A DNA stretch of 64,000 nucleotides from contig CABSIM010000006.1 in assembly GCA_902477765.1 (NCBI GenBank), positions 25,660 through 89,659 on the forward strand, read 5' to 3'. The position numbers and the translations under genes are program-made. The notes under the pieces are model-generated. The model saw only the letters and a program-made list of their open reading frames with translations. It was not told the origin of the DNA and did not search any database. Below are positions 7,108-14,727 of this stretch, piece by piece (position 1 is the first letter of the stretch; every line of letters begins with the position of its first letter). The stretch comes from an uncultured Clostridiaceae bacterium. GTDB taxonomy: Bacteria > Bacillota > Clostridia > Lachnospirales > Lachnospiraceae.

Positions 7108-9275
7108 TGTTCTTTTTCCAGGAGCCGGCTTGCAGTTCCGTCTCCGATCAGGTACAGCTCATGAAGAGCTCTGGTTATGGCCACATACAGCAGTTTGGCT
7201 TCTCTGACATTCAGTCCGTAACGTTCTTCATCCGGCTGCCACAGAATCACCGCATCAAATTCCAGACCCTTGGCAGCGGTCACAGGAAGGACCATGATCC
7301 CGTTGCGGAACATTTCCTCTCCCTGCTCCATTCCCAGAAATTCCCTCACCTCCCGGGCTTCTTCCTGCGTCCGGCAGATCACTGCCGCCGTTTCATATCC
7401 CCGCTCCTGTACATCTTTCAGCACGTTTCTCAGACATTCTGCCGCCTCTCCCTGTTTTTCCATGAATACAGACACGTCCCTTCCATGGCGGATCACAGGC
7501 TGAATCCGGTATGTCTCCTGGGATGCCTGTTTCAGCACCCGTCCGGCATATTCAGAAATCTCAATGGTATTCCGGTAGCTTTTGGACAGCAGATAAAAAC
7601 TGTCTGACTCCCTGCGGAGCATGATCTTCTTCAGATCTTCCCAGTCGTTCATTCCCGTTTCATACCGGATATTCTGGGATACGTCTCCCATAATCGTAAA
7701 GCAGCAGTCCTCCAGCAGCTCCCGCATCACATAATAAACCATTTCCCCGAAGTCCTGGGCCTCGTCTATGATGATCTGGCTGAATTCTTCCGGCTGTTTT
7801 TTCATGAACAGCCGTTTCCAGATCAGTGCCAGCGCCGCCGCATCGTAAACGTCCATGTTTCCGGCTCTGACATGTTCCGCCGCCGCAGCCCATCCTCCGG
7901 AGATTTCTTCCGTTTTTCCTTCCGGAGCTGCTTTTGCGGATGTTTCTTCCGCCATCATTTCCAGAAATTCCAGATAGATGCCTTCCGGTGTCCACTTTTT
8001 CTTTTCCGTGTCAAAATATTTTTTATATGACAGAAGCTTCTCCTTCCGGAAGCTCTGATCTCTTTCCGTACAGAGGAATCGGATCCGGGATGCCAGCCGT
8101 TCATTCAGAAGTTTTTCCGTCTGAAACAGGGACAGATGCGGATTCCTCAGAAGAGTCTCCGCCACATTTTCTCTGGAGAGAATCACTCCCATATCCCTGT
8201 CCCGGATATCCGAATCCGGTATCTCTTCCTGTCTCTTTTTCCGGAGAAACCGGTCCAGCCTCTCTGCAAAATCCAGATGGCTTTTCCTTCCGGCCATGGG
8301 GTCATCCGGCACCAGCCGGAAAGATTTTTTCCAGCTTTTTCCCATCAGATACGGGAAAAAACGGTCCATGCGCAGCTGACTCACATGATTCACATCCAGT
8401 TCCGGAAGTCCGCTGCTGATATAATTCAAAAGCATGTCGCTGCCTCCGATGATGCAGAACTCCGACGGCTTGAATTTATCTTCATAATTGTACAGAATAT
8501 ATGAGATCCGGTGAAGGGCAACCGTGGTCTTTCCGCTGCCTGCCACCCCCTGTACGATCATGTTTTTATAGGGAATGTCACGGATGATCCGGTTCTGCTC
8601 CTTCTGAATGGTGGCGATAATATCTCCCAGCACTGCTTCCTTGTTCTGGGACAGATATTTCACCAGCAGCTCGTCATTGGCCGCCACATCATCATCATAA
8701 AATCCCAGAAGCGTCTCTCCGGCAATGTCGAATGTCCGCTTCTTCTTCAGATCCACCTCCACCGTACCGCCGTCGGGAACTTCATAGGTCCCTTCCCCCA
8801 GTTCGTTTTCATAATAGACGCTGGATACCGGTGCGCGCCAGTCTACAATCACCACGTCATCGGCATTTCTGGTAACTCCGTTTTTCCCGATATACCGGCA
8901 CTCCGTCATTCCATAGGTAATATCTTCATAGTCAATCCTGCCGAAATATGCCTTTTTCAGAGCCGCCCTGTTTTTCCGCAGTGCATTTTCCGTATATTCC
9001 AGAATGTTTTTTCCGGCTGTCAGCTGTCCATAGGAATCACCTTCCCCTTTTCTGACAGCCTGATACAGCTCCGTCACTTCTTTTTTATAGGACGAAATTT
9101 TCTGTTGGTAGGCCCGGATGTTCTCCCGGATGATTTCCAGGCATGTTTTCAGATGTTCCTGCTCCAGGCACATCTCCCTGTCTTTTTCCGCTTTCATTTC
9201 TTCTTCTTTACTTTCCTCAAATTTCCCGGCGGACCGCCGCGCGGTCCGGACAGAGGCAGCCGTTTCCCGCGGCAT
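7092..9275 (-). CDS. helD: HelD-type RNA polymerase recycling helicase
   Basis: The 727-residue protein is a UvrD/PcrA-like superfamily 1 ATPase of the HelD class, which frees stalled or hibernating RNA polymerase. An N-terminal coiled-coil arm (about residues 30-110) precedes Walker A GVAGSGKTTVALHR near residue 240; Walker B IIIDEAQDFGEMV near 530 and LPVTAAKGLEFDAVIL and LYVAITRALHEL near the C terminus complete the helicase motifs. The long N-terminal arm separates it from UvrD and Rep. The start at 9275 has AGAAGG 8 bases upstream; a second ATG at 9197 is possible. A predicted promoter lies at 9362-9390. Confidence 0.88.
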   Translation of the reverse strand: MPRETAASVRTARRSAGKFEESKEEEMKAEKDREMCLEQEHLKTCLEIIRENIRAYQQKISSYKKEVTELYQAVRKGEGDSYGQLTAGKNILEYTENALRKNRAALKKAYFGRIDYEDITYGMTECRYIGKNGVTRNADDVVIVDWRAPVSSVYYENELGEGTYEVPDGGTVEVDLKKKRTFDIAGETLLGFYDDDVAANDELLVKYLSQNKEAVLGDIIATIQKEQNRIIRDIPYKNMIVQGVAGSGKTTVALHRISYILYNYEDKFKPSEFCIIGGSDMLLNYISSGLPELDVNHVSQLRMDRFFPYLMGKSWKKSFRLVPDDPMAGRKSHLDFAERLDRFLRKKRQEEIPDSDIRDRDMGVILSRENVAETLLRNPHLSLFQTEKLLNERLASRIRFLCTERDQSFRKEKLLSYKKYFDTEKKKWTPEGIYLEFLEMMAEETSAKAAPEGKTEEISGGWAAAAEHVRAGNMDVYDAAALALIWKRLFMKKQPEEFSQIIIDEAQDFGEMVYYVMRELLEDCCFTIMGDVSQNIRYETGMNDWEDLKKIMLRRESDSFYLLSKSYRNTIEISEYAGRVLKQASQETYRIQPVIRHGRDVSVFMEKQGEAAECLRNVLKDVQERGYETAAVICRTQEEAREVREFLGMEQGEEMFRNGIMVLPVTAAKGLEFDAVILWQPDEERYGLNVREAKLLYVAITRALHELYLIGDGTASRLLEKEQKKPA

Positions 9276-9361
9276 TTTTATGGCCTTCTGTCTGTATCAA
9301 TCTGAATCAGGCACCGTTTTCGTGTTCCATGCGGCACCTTCCAGTATAAGGCGGGTGTGCT

Positions 9362-9390
9362 ATTATATCAGAATCCGGGCAAAAAAACAA
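9362..9390 (-). promoter_or_regulatory. predicted promoter of helD
   Basis: On the minus strand TTGTTT (9390-9385), 17 bases, then a perfect TATAAT (9367-9362). Confidence 0.5.
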
Positions 9391-9504
9391 CTCCCGTTTT
9401 CTCCGGCCGGACGCCGGATTCCACGGAAGCTGTTTCTGAATCCTGTATACGGTACTTTATATTTTCCGCATCTCCTGTCTTCTGCCTTCCACGTTTCCTG
9501 CTTT

Positions 9505-9867
9505 CTACTGCTTTTCCACGTTTCTGGTGGAGATCACATCACATCCCAGGCCCAGCACATCGGGAATCACCACGTCCCCCATGTGGACCGGAGCCGAAAC
9601 TCTGGTCTTCCGGATCTGGGCCATCACATCCATGATCCGGCCCTTGGGCACCGGACCGGAAAGGCGGACGCTGCACAGGGGCATGTCCCCTCCCTCCACC
9701 AGTACGGAAGAGGCAATGTTGCGGACAGGGTTCGTAATCTCCTGTTCCACGTATCCGGCTCCCTTGGGGCATCGGTTTCCTGATACGGAAAGAACCTTTC
9801 CGTTTTCAAATTCTGCTGTCACTTCACAGCCATTTGGACATAAGATACAGGTAAATGTCTTATTCAA
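9505..9867 (-). CDS. DUF1667 small Cys-rich protein
   Basis: The 120-residue protein is of the DUF1667 type, which in Clostridia usually follows a glycerol-3-phosphate-dehydrogenase-like gene and an NAD(FAD) oxidoreductase, as here. CILCPNGC near the N terminus and a CPKG motif near residue 33 give Cys residues able to bind a metal or Fe-S cluster. The start is a TTG at 9867 with AGGTGG 9-10 bases upstream, overlapping the oxidoreductase gene by 8 bases. The likely role is an electron-transfer or accessory subunit of the complex; this is inferred from conserved gene order. Confidence 0.8.
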   Translation of the reverse strand: MNKTFTCILCPNGCEVTAEFENGKVLSVSGNRCPKGAGYVEQEITNPVRNIASSVLVEGGDMPLCSVRLSGPVPKGRIMDVMAQIRKTRVSAPVHMGDVVIPDVLGLGCDVISTRNVEKQ

Positions 9868-11101
9868 CGCTCGTCACCACCTTTATGCCTTCTTTGGACA
9901 CCAGCCGGTCTGCCGGCAGCTGGATTTTTTCCATCTCGGCCGGAAGAAGCTTCGGATATTTTCTGGATGCCAGAACCCGGTCTCCCTGGCGGATCTCCAC
10001 CAGACAGTCCCGTACCGGTTTCCTGGGCCGGAAGGAAAATACCACATCACTGCTTCCGGTGATCTTCTGGGGAACCGTATAGCCCACCAGTCCGCCGGTC
10101 TCCACCTGAATTCCGGCCTCCGGAAGTCCATGGGTCACATATTCTGCCACAGACTCTGCCAGACGTTCCGCCTCCAGGGATACGAAATCCACCAGATCAT
10201 GAACATGAAGCACATTGCCTGCCGCAAAAATGCCCGGAGTGGTGGTCTGATAGAACTCATCCACCACCGCGCCTTTGGTTCTGGGATCCAGTTCCACCCC
10301 GGCCATCAGAGACAGTTCGTTTTCCGGAATCAGTCCCACAGACAGAATCAGTGTATCACAGGCATATTCCTTTTCCGTTCCCGGAATGGGATTCAGCTTT
10401 TCATCCACCTGGCTGACCTCCACAGCTTCCAGACGGTTGTGTCCCTTGATTTTCGTTACCGTATGACTCAGATACAGGGGGATGTCATAGTCATTCAGAC
10501 ACTGCTCAATATTTCTCGGAAGTCCGCTGGGATACGGCTGAATCTCAAACACCGCCTCGACTCTGGCGCCTTCCAGGGTCATCCGCCTTGCCATGATCAT
10601 GCCGATATCGCCGGACCCCAGAATAATCACATGGCGTCCCACCATCTTGTTTTTCAGGTTGATATAGGTCTGGGCCACTCCTGCCGTAAAGACGCCGGAC
10701 GGCCGCTCTCCCGGAATGGACAGCGCTCCGCGGGTACGTTCCCTGCATCCCATGGTAAGGATCACCGCATCTGCCTGATACTCCAGCAGTCCGTCTCTGG
10801 ATGCGGCCGTCACTTTCCGGTCCGGTGTCAGGCCGATGACCGTGGTATCCGTCACATATTCGATTCCAAGCTCTTTTACTTCATCAATAAACCTCTGGGC
10901 GTATTCCGGTCCGGATAAGGTCTCTCCGAATCTTGTAAGGCCAAATCCGTCATGAATGCACTGGCGCAGGATTCCTCCAAGCGTATGTTCTCTCTCCAGA
11001 ATCAGAATGTCCGTGATTCCGCGCTTTTTAAGCTGAACAGCTGCCGCCAGCCCGCCGGGGCCTCCGCCGATGATGATGACCTGTTTCTTCTTCAAACTCA
11101 T
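9860..11101 (-). CDS. NAD(P)/FAD-dependent oxidoreductase
   Basis: A 413-residue flavoprotein of the pyridine-nucleotide-disulfide oxidoreductase fold. The FAD-binding Rossmann motif is IIIGGGPGGLAAAVQL at the N terminus, a second nucleotide motif is VIILGSGDIGMIMARR near residue 155, and TTTPGIFAAGNVLHVHDLVD is the second FAD segment. No redox CxxxxC pair follows the first Rossmann strand, so it is not a disulfide reductase. It overlaps the upstream GlpA-like gene by 4 bases. It probably passes electrons between the GlpA-like dehydrogenase and NAD; this follows from the conserved trio, not from a specific residue. Confidence 0.85.
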   Translation of the reverse strand: MSLKKKQVIIIGGGPGGLAAAVQLKKRGITDILILEREHTLGGILRQCIHDGFGLTRFGETLSGPEYAQRFIDEVKELGIEYVTDTTVIGLTPDRKVTAASRDGLLEYQADAVILTMGCRERTRGALSIPGERPSGVFTAGVAQTYINLKNKMVGRHVIILGSGDIGMIMARRMTLEGARVEAVFEIQPYPSGLPRNIEQCLNDYDIPLYLSHTVTKIKGHNRLEAVEVSQVDEKLNPIPGTEKEYACDTLILSVGLIPENELSLMAGVELDPRTKGAVVDEFYQTTTPGIFAAGNVLHVHDLVDFVSLEAERLAESVAEYVTHGLPEAGIQVETGGLVGYTVPQKITGSSDVVFSFRPRKPVRDCLVEIRQGDRVLASRKYPKLLPAEMEKIQLPADRLVSKEGIKVVTSVE

Positions 11102-12564
11102 TTCGTCCGCACCTCCCCGGTAAAGATATAGGAGCCGCGCCGCTCATATGTCAGGTCTTCCGGCCGGATCCCCTTCTCCTGCATCAGAAGTTCCGTGATC
11201 CTGGTCTGGCAGTATCCTCCCTGACAGCGGCCCATCATGGCGCGGCAGCGGTATTTGACGCCTGTAACGGTCTTTGCTCCCACAGGTCTGCGGATGGCAT
11301 CCAGCACTTCCGCCTTGGTGATGGTTTCACACCTGCAGATGATCTCGCCGTAATCGGGATTCTGACGGATCAGTTCCGCCTGCTCTTCAGGACTCTTGTC
11401 CCGGAATGTCACGAAGCGGCGGCGGATGGGATCAAACTCCGGATTCTCCTTAAGATCCTCCACCTCTTTCATCAGACGCACCACTTCTTTTGAAATGGGA
11501 ACGGCGCTGGTAAGTCCCGGGGATTCAATTCCCACCAGGTTTACCGCGTGGGGAGCCACATCATCCCGTCTCTCAATGACAAAGTCATGGAACCCGCCCA
11601 CGCCCTTGGGATTCAGCTTGGGCCGGATCCCGGCAAAATTACGGATAAAATATTCTTTCTTCAGATACGGGAAAATTCTGCTGCCGTCTTCAATCAGCAT
11701 ATCCATGATATCCCTGGTTGCGGCATAGTTGTCTCTTTCATCAATATATTCCGTGCTGGGTCCCACCATGATATTTCCGTCCAGCGTTGGCGTCAGGTGG
11801 ATTCCCAGGCCTCCGGTCTTTATGTTGGGCACCGGATAGGCCGGCAGAGGCAGCATGCTGCTGATCTTTTTATCCAGAATAAAGTATTCACCGCGGCAGG
11901 GGTAAATGGTATATTCATCGATTCCCAGCATGGCGGAGATTTTGTCCGCGCCCAGTCCGGCACAGTTTACCACCCAGCGGGTCCGGTAATCCCCGCTCTT
12001 TGTTCTGACCGTATAGATTCCCTCTTCATCTCGGTCGATACCGGTGACTTCGCTGTCCGTAAAGAACTCCACGCCGTTCTGTGCCGCGTTCTCTGCCATT
12101 CCGTATGTAAACTGAAAGGGGCTTAAGATTGCCGTGGTCGGAGACCACATGGCAAAATTTCCGCCCACCAGAGGCGCCTTTTTATCAATAAAATCCCTGT
12201 CTACAATCTCGATTCCCCGGATTCCGTTTTTCTCTCCCTGTTCTTTCAGTCCGTACAGGTGTTCCCGGTCCTCCTCGGTAAAGCCCACCACCAGTTTTCC
12301 TGTTCTGCGGTACGGAATATCCAGCTCCGCTGCCACCTGATCAAATGTCCGGTTGCCTTCCACGCAGAATCGGGCCATCATGGAACCAGGCTTGTTATTG
12401 AAACCCGCATGCAGAACGGCGGAATTCCTGGAACTGGTCTCCATGCAGACATCGGGTCCCTTTTCTGCCACACAGATTTTAAGACGGTAACGGGACAGCT
12501 CCCGGGCCACGGAACAGCCCACCACGCCGGCTCCCACCACCAGCACATCATACGTCTGAGTCAT
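11098..12564 (-). CDS. GlpA-like FAD-dependent dehydrogenase with BFD-like domain
   Basis: The 488-residue protein has an N-terminal DAO/glycerol-3-phosphate dehydrogenase fold (VLVVGAGVVGCSVARELSR) and a C-terminal BFD-like [2Fe-2S] domain with IICRCETITKAEVLDAI and CRAMMGRCQGGYC supplying four Cys. This architecture occurs in anaerobic G3P dehydrogenases and related 2-hydroxyacid or sugar-acid oxidases. The start at 12564 is chosen because GGAG lies 8 bases upstream; the frame extends 18 codons further without a better site. It heads the operon with the oxidoreductase and DUF1667 genes, and a LysR regulator is divergent. No glpF or glpK is near, so the substrate could differ from glycerol 3-phosphate. 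Confidence 0.8.
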   Translation of the reverse strand: MTQTYDVLVVGAGVVGCSVARELSRYRLKICVAEKGPDVCMETSSRNSAVLHAGFNNKPGSMMARFCVEGNRTFDQVAAELDIPYRRTGKLVVGFTEEDREHLYGLKEQGEKNGIRGIEIVDRDFIDKKAPLVGGNFAMWSPTTAILSPFQFTYGMAENAAQNGVEFFTDSEVTGIDRDEEGIYTVRTKSGDYRTRWVVNCAGLGADKISAMLGIDEYTIYPCRGEYFILDKKISSMLPLPAYPVPNIKTGGLGIHLTPTLDGNIMVGPSTEYIDERDNYAATRDIMDMLIEDGSRIFPYLKKEYFIRNFAGIRPKLNPKGVGGFHDFVIERRDDVAPHAVNLVGIESPGLTSAVPISKEVVRLMKEVEDLKENPEFDPIRRRFVTFRDKSPEEQAELIRQNPDYGEIICRCETITKAEVLDAIRRPVGAKTVTGVKYRCRAMMGRCQGGYCQTRITELLMQEKGIRPEDLTYERRGSYIFTGEVRTK

Positions 12565-12703
12565 CGCCTTTTCTCCTTTCCTGATTTCCCGGGATCTGTG
12601 CATTGAAATTTCCTGCATGTTTCGCTATAATTAGCTATCATACAGTCCTTTTCCCACTGACTTTTCCTTTTTGGGATTCCCGGAAAATCCTTTCCTGAAT
12701 CCG

Positions 12704-12732
12704 ATTATACATGAAGCGGAATCGGGCGTAAA
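12704..12732 (-). promoter_or_regulatory. predicted promoter of the GlpA-like operon
   Basis: On the minus strand TTTACG (12732-12727), 17 bases, TATAAT (12709-12704). It lies in the 250-base gap shared with the divergent lysR gene, where the LysR protein would be expected to bind. Confidence 0.5.
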
Positions 12733-12814
12733 ATATTTTTTTAGAATGGGACCATAGCCTTTCGCGCATAGCGGACCGGCCCTTTTTTCATTCTGAAAGG
12801 CATGGAGGCATCCT

Positions 12815-13765
12815 ATGGAAGAAAAGACTTTTGAATATTTTCTTACTATTGCAGAAGAAAAAAACATATCCAGAGCCGCCAGACGGCTCTATATCTCCCA
12901 GCCCACCCTGAGCAAATATCTTATCGGTCTGGAAACGGAACTTGGCGTTCAGCTGTTCAGACGAAACCGCGGTGAGCTGGAGATCACCGAAGCCGGTCAG
13001 ATTTACCAAACCTATGCCCATCAGTTTCTGGATCTGGCCGCACAGCTGAAAAAAGATCTGGCTGCTGCAGAAGGCAGAAAGCAGGAAACCATCTCTCTGG
13101 GCATCACCCCATGGATCAGCTCCTATGTTGCTTTTCAGATCATGAATACGTTTTCCGTCTCACACCCCCGCGTCAGCCTGAATATCGTGGAAGACTTCGG
13201 CCAGAACCTTTTTTCCCAGTTCCTTGACGGGAAGCTGGATCTAGTTCTCTCCAACATTACCCGGCCTGTCCGGGCTAAGCTTCCCGAAACCGACGGCTGG
13301 ATCCCCGTGCTTCCTGACCGTCTTCTGGTGGTGGTTCCCAGACAGATATCCGCCGAATTCGGCCTTCAGCCCGGCAGCACGGATTTTTCCCATCCGGGAC
13401 TTCTTCCGGTGCTTCCTTTTAAAGGCTGCAGCATCATAACCGGAAAGCCGCACCAGCATCTGCATACCATCATCGGTGATATTGTGGATTTCTACAATCT
13501 GAAGCCATCCGCAGTCATTGAGAGTCAGAACACGGATAACTGCCTCAATCTTTCTGATGCAGGTCACGGGATTTCCTTTATCCCTGAGATTTATGTCCAG
13601 AACCGGCCTCCGCTGCGCAATTCCGATGTATATATTGTGGAAAGTCCCAAATTTGACTATACACGGGTGGTGTTTTTCCACAAGGACAAAAAAACTCCGG
13701 CCCAGGAAGACCTGATCCGGATGATCCAGAAAGTCTGCCGGGAGATCCGGGTCAGAAAAAGCTGA
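12815..13765 (+). CDS. LysR-family transcriptional regulator
   Basis: The 316-residue protein starts with a typical LysR winged helix-turn-helix (FEYFLTIAEEKNISRAARRL, then SQPTLSKYLIGLE) and continues with a periplasmic-binding-like effector domain (VSLNIVEDF, LDLVLSNI). GGAGG lies 6 bases before the ATG. It is divergent from the GlpA-like operon, the usual arrangement for a LysR regulator and its target, so it probably controls those three genes in response to their substrate. A symmetric stem with no T tract sits just after the stop near 13777-13800. Confidence 0.88.
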   Translation: MEEKTFEYFLTIAEEKNISRAARRLYISQPTLSKYLIGLETELGVQLFRRNRGELEITEAGQIYQTYAHQFLDLAAQLKKDLAAAEGRKQETISLGITPWISSYVAFQIMNTFSVSHPRVSLNIVEDFGQNLFSQFLDGKLDLVLSNITRPVRAKLPETDGWIPVLPDRLLVVVPRQISAEFGLQPGSTDFSHPGLLPVLPFKGCSIITGKPHQHLHTIIGDIVDFYNLKPSAVIESQNTDNCLNLSDAGHGISFIPEIYVQNRPPLRNSDVYIVESPKFDYTRVVFFHKDKKTPAQEDLIRMIQKVCREIRVRKS

Positions 13766-13807
13766 AACGCCGGTGTGCCGGATACGGCTTTCCGCATCCG
13801 GAATTCC

Positions 13808-13836
13808 GTGACTTTATTCCGTCCCTGTGCTATAAT
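13808..13836 (+). promoter_or_regulatory. predicted promoter of the MBL-fold gene
   Basis: GTGACT (13808-13813), 17-base spacer, TATAAT (13831-13836). Confidence 0.55.
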
Positions 13837-13886
13837 AAAAACCAGCAAAATGTACCGGAATCTCTATTAGAAAGGGGAGTATGCTC

Positions 13887-14522
13887 ATGAGCAAGAATCA
13901 GATTACTGTCACCTGGAACGGCCATTCCTGTTTTACAGTCTCCGCAGACGGCTATTCCATCGTTCTGGATCCATATGCCCCGGATTCTGTTCCTGGCCTT
14001 CTGCCGCTTTCCCTGACTGCGGATCAGGTCCTCTGCAGCCATGAACACAGTGACCACGGATACCGGGATGCAGTGACCCTGACAGAGCGTTCTGTAAAAA
14101 ACCCGTTTGATATCCTGAAGATCGATACCTATCATGACGATCAGAACGGCACTCTGAGAGGGGCCAACCGGATCCATATTCTGAAGGCCCACGGTATGAA
14201 ACTCGTCCATCTGGGTGATCTGGGCTGCAGCCTGGACGCCTCTCAGACAGAACAGCTGAAAAAGCCGGATATCCTTTTTCTGCCTGTGGGCGGCTATTAC
14301 ACCATCAATGCGGCTCAGGCCAGAGAACTGGCGGTCATCCTGTCTCCCCGGGTGGTCATTCCCATGCATTACCGCTCTGATACCTTCGGGTATCCGGTTA
14401 TCGGACGGCTTGAAGAATATCTGATGCTCTGCAGGGATGTGGTACGCTATGACACCGGCACATTCATTCTGGAACCGGAAACCAAATCCCAGACTGCAGT
14501 GCTTGCTTTAAAACAGGAATAA
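13887..14522 (+). CDS. MBL-fold metal-dependent hydrolase
   Basis: A 211-residue protein of the small metallo-beta-lactamase-fold family related to UlaG/YtkL (UPF0173). It begins with TWNGHSCFTV, has the metal motif CSHEHSDHGYRD (HxHxDH), LVHLGDLGCSLD for the third ligand region, and VVIPMHY near the C terminus. The ATG at 13887 is preferred because GGGGAG is 8 bases upstream; the ATG at 13881 has a spacing of only 1-2. It has its own promoter and terminator. The substrate is unknown; relatives include lactonases and phosphodiesterases. Confidence 0.82.
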   Translation: MSKNQITVTWNGHSCFTVSADGYSIVLDPYAPDSVPGLLPLSLTADQVLCSHEHSDHGYRDAVTLTERSVKNPFDILKIDTYHDDQNGTLRGANRIHILKAHGMKLVHLGDLGCSLDASQTEQLKKPDILFLPVGGYYTINAAQARELAVILSPRVVIPMHYRSDTFGYPVIGRLEEYLMLCRDVVRYDTGTFILEPETKSQTAVLALKQE

Positions 14523-14528
14523 AGTAAC

Positions 14529-14584
14529 CAAGGAAAAACCGGAGAGAGTCTCTGTATGCAGGAACTCTCCCCGGTTTTTCCTTG
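14529..14584. terminator. strong intrinsic terminator
   Basis: The arm caaggaaaaaccgg at 14529-14542 pairs with ccggtttttccttg at 14571-14584, with additional inner pairing (gagag/ctctc). It ends the MBL-fold transcript and contains A and T runs on both sides. The 140 bases from 14585 to 14727 show no other supported feature. Confidence 0.8.
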
Positions 14585-14727
14585 TGTGTTTTTTTGTCAG
14601 CGTTTATGAAACCTTCATTTTGCAAAAATGTAATTCATGAAAAAGAACCGGTTTATCCGGAAAAAGCAAGGCATACCGGAATTATGACATTTTTTCATAT
14701 CTCCAGACCTGTGCATCGGATTTTTCA

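Noticed and set aside
9527..10918. 463-codon plus-strand open frame opposite the FAD oxidoreductase
   Set aside because: The minus-strand frame has clear FAD and NAD motifs; the plus frame shows no family pattern.
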